Shown here: positions 6,370 to 12,164 of the stretch, piece by piece
Layout: the number at the start of each line of letters is the position of its first letter
Numbering within the stretch: the first letter of the stretch is position 1
DNA from: an uncultured Clostridia bacterium
GTDB taxonomy: Bacteria; Bacillota; Clostridia; Christensenellales; CAG-917
NCBI GenBank assembly: GCA_900554085.1
Contig: USGA01000008.1
Span: forward strand, 1-12,164
Direction: 5' to 3'
Length of the DNA stretch: 12,164 nucleotides
Translations under genes and position numbers: made by a program
Notes under the pieces: generated by a model
What the model saw: the letters and a program-made list of their open reading frames with translations, nothing else
The model's database searches: none
What the model was told of the DNA's origin: nothing

Positions 6370-6398
6370 ATTATAGCACCGCGCGGGGATTTTTTCAA
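6370..6398 (-). promoter_or_regulatory. Promoter of the HEYGH-tcdA operon, predicted leaderless
   Basis: Read on the minus strand: -35 TTGAAA (6398-6393), 17-bp spacer, -10 perfect TATAAT (6375-6370). Six bases later comes the in-frame GTG at 6363-6361, where transcription should begin. This decides the start codon of the downstream gene, as no ribosome site precedes that GTG. Confidence 0.8.
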
Positions 6399-6429
6399 CA
6401 TTGAAGCGCATTTGGCACGGCACCTCACA

Positions 6430-6458
6430 TTGACATCGCGCGACGCGCGCCGTATAAT
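6430..6458 (+). promoter_or_regulatory. Perfect consensus promoter of the ABC transporter gene
   Basis: -35 TTGACA (6430-6435), 17-bp spacer, -10 TATAAT (6453-6458). Predicted start near 6465. The spacer holds the symmetric CGCGCG-A-CGCGCG (6437-6449) and the start region holds ACTGCAGT (6465-6472); either could bind a regulator. It is divergent from the promoter of the HEYGH-tcdA operon, with 31 bp between the two -35 boxes. Confidence 0.9.
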
Positions 6459-6495
6459 GGGTTTACTGCAGTGACAGGCAAGGTGATGTCGGAAA

Positions 6496-9462
<2,967 letters not shown>

Positions 9463-9517
9463 CGCTTGCGCCGCCTCGAAAACACGCTGCGTATTTTTCA
9501 AAAAGCACTTATCGTGT

Positions 9518-9546
9518 TTGACAACCCGTGGGACGGCGTATATAAT
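9518..9546 (+). promoter_or_regulatory. Perfect consensus promoter of the XRE regulator gene
   Basis: -35 TTGACA (9518-9523), 17-bp spacer, -10 TATAAT (9541-9546). The predicted start near 9553 leaves a leader of about 19 nt carrying the ribosome site AGAGGTG (9561-9567). Confidence 0.9.
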
Positions 9547-9571
9547 GACCTTGATACCAAAGAGGTGCGAT

Positions 9572-9784
9572 ATGCTCAAAACCTGTTTCCCCGAAAGACT
9601 GAAGCAACTGCGCAAGGACAACAATATGCTGCAATCAGACCTTGCCGCTCATTTCAACGTTTCGAAATCCGCCGTCTCCGGCTGGGAAGTGGGCAGAAAT
9701 CAGCCCAGTTACGACATTCTCATCGAAATGAGCATTCTTTTCGGCGTCACGGTGGATTACATAATCGGCAGAAGAAATTATTGA
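9572..9784 (+). CDS. Small XRE/Cro-CI family HTH transcriptional regulator
   Basis: A 70-aa protein that is essentially only a helix-turn-helix DNA-binding domain. It starts MLKTCFPERLKQLRKDN, the first helix of Cro/C1-type domains. The turn and recognition helix are seen at about 21-42 (QSDLAAHFNVSKSAVSGWEV), followed by the family signature ending in GRNQPSYDILIEMSILFGVT and VDYIIGR. There is no ligand or dimerisation extension, so it probably binds DNA as a dimer through the domain itself. The ATG at 9572 is chosen over an earlier in-frame ATG at 9449 because it lies behind a consensus promoter and AGAGGTG four bases upstream; the earlier codon overlaps the transporter gene. It is monocistronic, between promoter and a strong terminator. 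Whether it controls the transporter upstream or itself cannot be told. Confidence 0.92.
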   Translation: MLKTCFPERLKQLRKDNNMLQSDLAAHFNVSKSAVSGWEVGRNQPSYDILIEMSILFGVTVDYIIGRRNY

Positions 9785-9864
9785 GTTACGCCCCCGTTTT
9801 CCCCTCTGTACGCGCACAACACGGGAGCGCAGACATAGGATACGGACTAAAACACGAAATGTGC

Positions 9865-9900
9865 ACAACCCCCTCTCGACGGAGAGGGGGTTGTCTTTGT
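9865..9900 (+). terminator. Strong intrinsic terminator of the XRE regulator gene
   Basis: A perfect 13-bp stem ACAACCCCCTCTC (9865-9877) / GAGAGGGGGTTGT (9882-9894) with the loop GACG is followed by CTTTGTT. It separates the regulator from the convergent uvrA gene. The minus-strand flank has no T-run, so it serves mainly the plus strand. Confidence 0.88.
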
Positions 9901-9985
9901 TCGTAAAACTTTCGCGAAACGGTTGTCTTCGTCACACGGTGCGGTCGCCGGTGCAAATATCCGCTCCGCGCCGTGAAGAGTCGGC

Positions 9986-12164
9986 TCAGTCCTCTTTGTA
10001 CCACTCGCCGCCTTTCAGCACTTTGCGCAGATACTCTGCGGTGTAGGAGGTCGGGTGTTTTGCCACTTCCTCGGGAGTGCCGCAGACTATCACCCTGCCG
10101 CCGCCGTCTCCGCCGTCGGGTCCGAGGTCGACGATGTAATCCGCGGTCTTTATGACGTCGAGATTGTGCTCGATGACTATAATCGTATTTCCGCTGTCGG
10201 CAAGTCTGCCGAGAATGGCAAGCAGTTTCGCTACGTCGTGAGAATGAAGTCCCGTCGTGGGTTCATCGAGAATGTAAAGCGTCTTTCCCGTGCTTCTGCG
10301 GCTGAGTTCCGTGGCGAGTTTGACGCGTTGCGCCTCGCCGCCGCTGAGGGTCGTCGAGGACTGTCCCAGTTTGATATAGCCCAGCCCCACATCGTAAAGA
10401 GTCTGAATCTTGTTGCGTATGCGCGGCACGTTCGCGAAAAACGCCAGGGCCTCCTCCACCGTCATATCCAGCACTTCGGCAATGCTTTTGCCCTTGTACT
10501 TGACTTCGAGAGTTTCGCGGTTGTAGCGCGCGCCTTTACACACTTCGCAGGGCACATAGACGTCGGGCAGGAAGTGCATTTCGATTTTGATTATGCCGTC
10601 GCCTTTGCAGGAGAACCTGCCCGCTTTGTAACCTCTTGCCTGCGCGTCGGGAAGCGCGGCGTAAAGGTCGCGTATCAAACCGAACACGTTCGTGTACGTG
10701 GCGGGATTGGAGCGAGGCGTGCGCCCTATGGGGCTTTGGTCTATGGCGATGACCTTGTCTATGTTCTCCAGTCCGTCCACTCCGGCGCAGACGCCCACGG
10801 GAAGATGAGTGCCCATAAGAGAGTTGGACAACGACGGGAACAAAACTTCGTTGACGAGGCTGGATTTTCCGCTGCCCGAAACGCCCGTTACCGCCGTGAA
10901 TACTCCCGTCGGGAACGCCACGTCGACGGACTGCAGATTGTTCTGCGCCGCACCGCGAACGGTAATGAAGCCGCCGTTTCCTTTTCTTCGCGTCTCGGGA
11001 ACGGGAATCGAGAGTTCGCCGGAAAGATATTTTCCCGTTATGGAACGTGGTTCCGCGATAATGTCCTTGAGTTTGCCCGCCGCGACTACTTCGCCGCCGT
11101 GCACGCCCGCACCGGGACCGATATCCACGATATAGTCCGCCTCGCGCATAGTCTCTTCGTCGTGTTCGACGACTATGAGCGTATTTCCGAGGTCGCGCAG
11201 TCCTTTCAGCGAGGCAAGCAGTTTGCCGTTGTCTTTCTGATGAAGTCCTATGCTGGGCTCGTCGAGAATATAAAGCACGCCGGTGAGCCCGCTGCCTATC
11301 TGCGTGGCAAGTCTTATACGCTGGCTTTCGCCGCCGCTTAGCGACGCCGACGAGCGCGACAACGTAAGATAATTGAGACCGACGTCGCTGAGAAAGCGCA
11401 GTCGGGCGTTGATTTCCTTCAGTATGCGTTCGGCGATGAGTTTTTCCGTTTCGCCCAGGGTCAACGCAGCAAGAAAATCGGCAATCGCCCCCACGGGCAT
11501 ACTGCACAATTCGTGAATGTTTTTGCCGCCGACGGTGACCGACAGCGCTTCGGGTTTGAGTCGCTTGCCGCCGCACGCCGTGCAAGGCACCTGTTTCATA
11601 TAGCGCGAGATTTCCATCTTGACCATTTCCGAATCGGTCTCGTTGAAACGGCGCAGCAGGTTGTTTGCGATTCCTTCGTACGGGGTGTTGAACTGCCCGC
11701 TGAAACCTCTGGAATTGTATTCCATTCTGACGGGTGCTCCGTCCGTGCCGTAGAAAATGATGTCGAGGATACGTTTGGGCAGGTCCTTTATCGGAGTGTC
11801 GAGCGAAAATCCGTACTCGCGCGCCAGCCCCTTGAACTGCATCTGGGACATCTTGCCCGTGTCGATATACCAACCGCTGGCCTTGATTCCGCCCTGTCTG
11901 AGCGAAAGATTTTCGTCGACAATAAGGCGGTTGACGTCGATTTCGTTGGTGAACCCGAGACCCGCGCACACGGGACACGCGCCGTAGGGGTTGTTGAACG
12001 AAAACAGCCTCGGCGTGAGTTCCTCGAAACTCAGTTCGCAGTCGGGACAGGCGTATTTTGTGGAATAAAGCACCTCTTCGCCGTCGAAATCGGCGACGAC
12101 GAGCCCCTCCGCCAGTTTGACCGCGCTTTCGATAGCCTCCGAAAGGCGCCTGCCTATGCCTTCC
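9986..12164 (-). CDS. uvrA: UvrA, excinuclease ABC subunit A, C-terminal three quarters; N-terminus beyond the right edge
   Basis: Damage-recognition ATPase of nucleotide excision repair; a UvrA dimer loads UvrB at lesions. The frame is open to the right edge, giving 725 codons; about 220 residues including the first Walker A are missing when compared with the usual ~940. Counting the first complete codon (12163) as 1, one sees a zinc pair CPDC and CPVC near codons 38 and 63, CTACGG-KRLKPEAL, then the first signature LSGGESQR (about 11320-11341) and Walker B ILDEPSIGLH. In the second ATPase are Walker A GVSGSGKSS (about 10860-10885), signature LSGGEAQR (about 10325-10348) and ILDEPTTGLH. The C-terminal zinc finger is odd: GRFS is joined straight to CKGDG, lacking about 10 residues and the first Cys of the usual CxxC, while the partner CEVC (10538-10549) is intact. 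It is convergent with the XRE gene; no clear terminator was seen in 9900-9985. Confidence 0.96.
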   Translation of the reverse strand, partial: EGIGRRLSEAIESAVKLAEGLVVADFDGEEVLYSTKYACPDCELSFEELTPRLFSFNNPYGACPVCAGLGFTNEIDVNRLIVDENLSLRQGGIKASGWYIDTGKMSQMQFKGLAREYGFSLDTPIKDLPKRILDIIFYGTDGAPVRMEYNSRGFSGQFNTPYEGIANNLLRRFNETDSEMVKMEISRYMKQVPCTACGGKRLKPEALSVTVGGKNIHELCSMPVGAIADFLAALTLGETEKLIAERILKEINARLRFLSDVGLNYLTLSRSSASLSGGESQRIRLATQIGSGLTGVLYILDEPSIGLHQKDNGKLLASLKGLRDLGNTLIVVEHDEETMREADYIVDIGPGAGVHGGEVVAAGKLKDIIAEPRSITGKYLSGELSIPVPETRRKGNGGFITVRGAAQNNLQSVDVAFPTGVFTAVTGVSGSGKSSLVNEVLFPSLSNSLMGTHLPVGVCAGVDGLENIDKVIAIDQSPIGRTPRSNPATYTNVFGLIRDLYAALPDAQARGYKAGRFSCKGDGIIKIEMHFLPDVYVPCEVCKGARYNRETLEVKYKGKSIAEVLDMTVEEALAFFANVPRIRNKIQTLYDVGLGYIKLGQSSTTLSGGEAQRVKLATELSRRSTGKTLYILDEPTTGLHSHDVAKLLAILGRLADSGNTIIVIEHNLDVIKTADYIVDLGPDGGDGGGRVIVCGTPEEVAKHPTSYTAEYLRKVLKGGEWYKED

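Noticed and set aside
6364..6423. ATG at 6423 as start of the HEYGH protein
   Set aside because: It is upstream of the -10 and -35 boxes that drive the gene, and the 20 extra residues are encoded by the promoter itself.
10600..10625. Frameshift as explanation for the short UvrA zinc finger
   Set aside because: The frame is the same on both sides and the family match resumes immediately, so the change is an in-frame deletion, not a frameshift.
10055..11978. Long open frames on either strand within uvrA
   Set aside because: UvrA motifs are continuous in the chosen frame; the others are low-complexity Arg-rich or lack motifs.

Overview
The window reads as ordinary bacterial chromosome from a moderately GC-rich organism (GC judged by eye, not counted). 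Purine-rich Shine-Dalgarno sites, consensus sigma-A/sigma-70 type promoters (TTGACA-17-TATAAT), intrinsic terminators, a LacX-type aldose epimerase, a YpsC-type rRNA methyltransferase and an ATPase-FtsX fusion transporter suggest a Bacillota/Clostridia-like host, perhaps an uncultured gut lineage. That taxonomy is inference. The standard code with TGA as stop fits every gene.

Layout, left to right. (1) 2-964 (+): C-terminal part of a sensor histidine kinase cut by the left edge, with a terminator. (2) 1162-2043 (+): aldose 1-epimerase-like protein with its own promoter and terminator. (3) 2115-2350: intergenic stretch with several copies of two short motifs in both orientations and a minus-strand terminator. 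(4) 2351-2917 (-): two-helix membrane protein with an acidic tail, divergent from (5) 3009-4172 (+) rRNA methyltransferase and 4169-4612 (+) D-aminoacyl-tRNA deacylase, which overlap by ATGA. (6) 4613-5202: about 590 bp without an intact gene. It holds a 17-bp tandem duplication at the dtd stop codon, a bidirectional terminator, and a decayed C-terminal piece of a GH29 alpha-L-fucosidase on the minus strand. (7) 5203-6363 (-): two-gene operon of an HEYGH putative zinc-peptidase membrane protein followed by a TcdA-type tRNA t6A dehydratase. (8) 6496-9462 (+): a 988-aa ATPase plus FtsX-permease fusion transporter, divergent from that operon. (9) 9572-9784 (+): a 70-aa XRE-family regulator with a perfect consensus promoter and a strong terminator. 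(10) 9986 to the right edge (-): UvrA, missing its N-terminus at the edge, convergent with the regulator.

Functionally the window mixes tRNA/rRNA quality and modification genes (RlmL/YpsC-like, Dtd, TcdA), DNA repair (UvrA), sensing and transport. No defence island, phage, insertion sequence, CRISPR array, tRNA or rRNA was seen, and I found no convincing new multi-gene system. The most useful second-look items are an apparent in-frame loss of about 10 residues in UvrA that removes one cysteine of its C-terminal zinc finger, two promoters placed so that the mRNA should be leaderless (one of them moves a gene start to a GTG), the fucosidase relic, and the repeat-rich spacer at 2131-2343.
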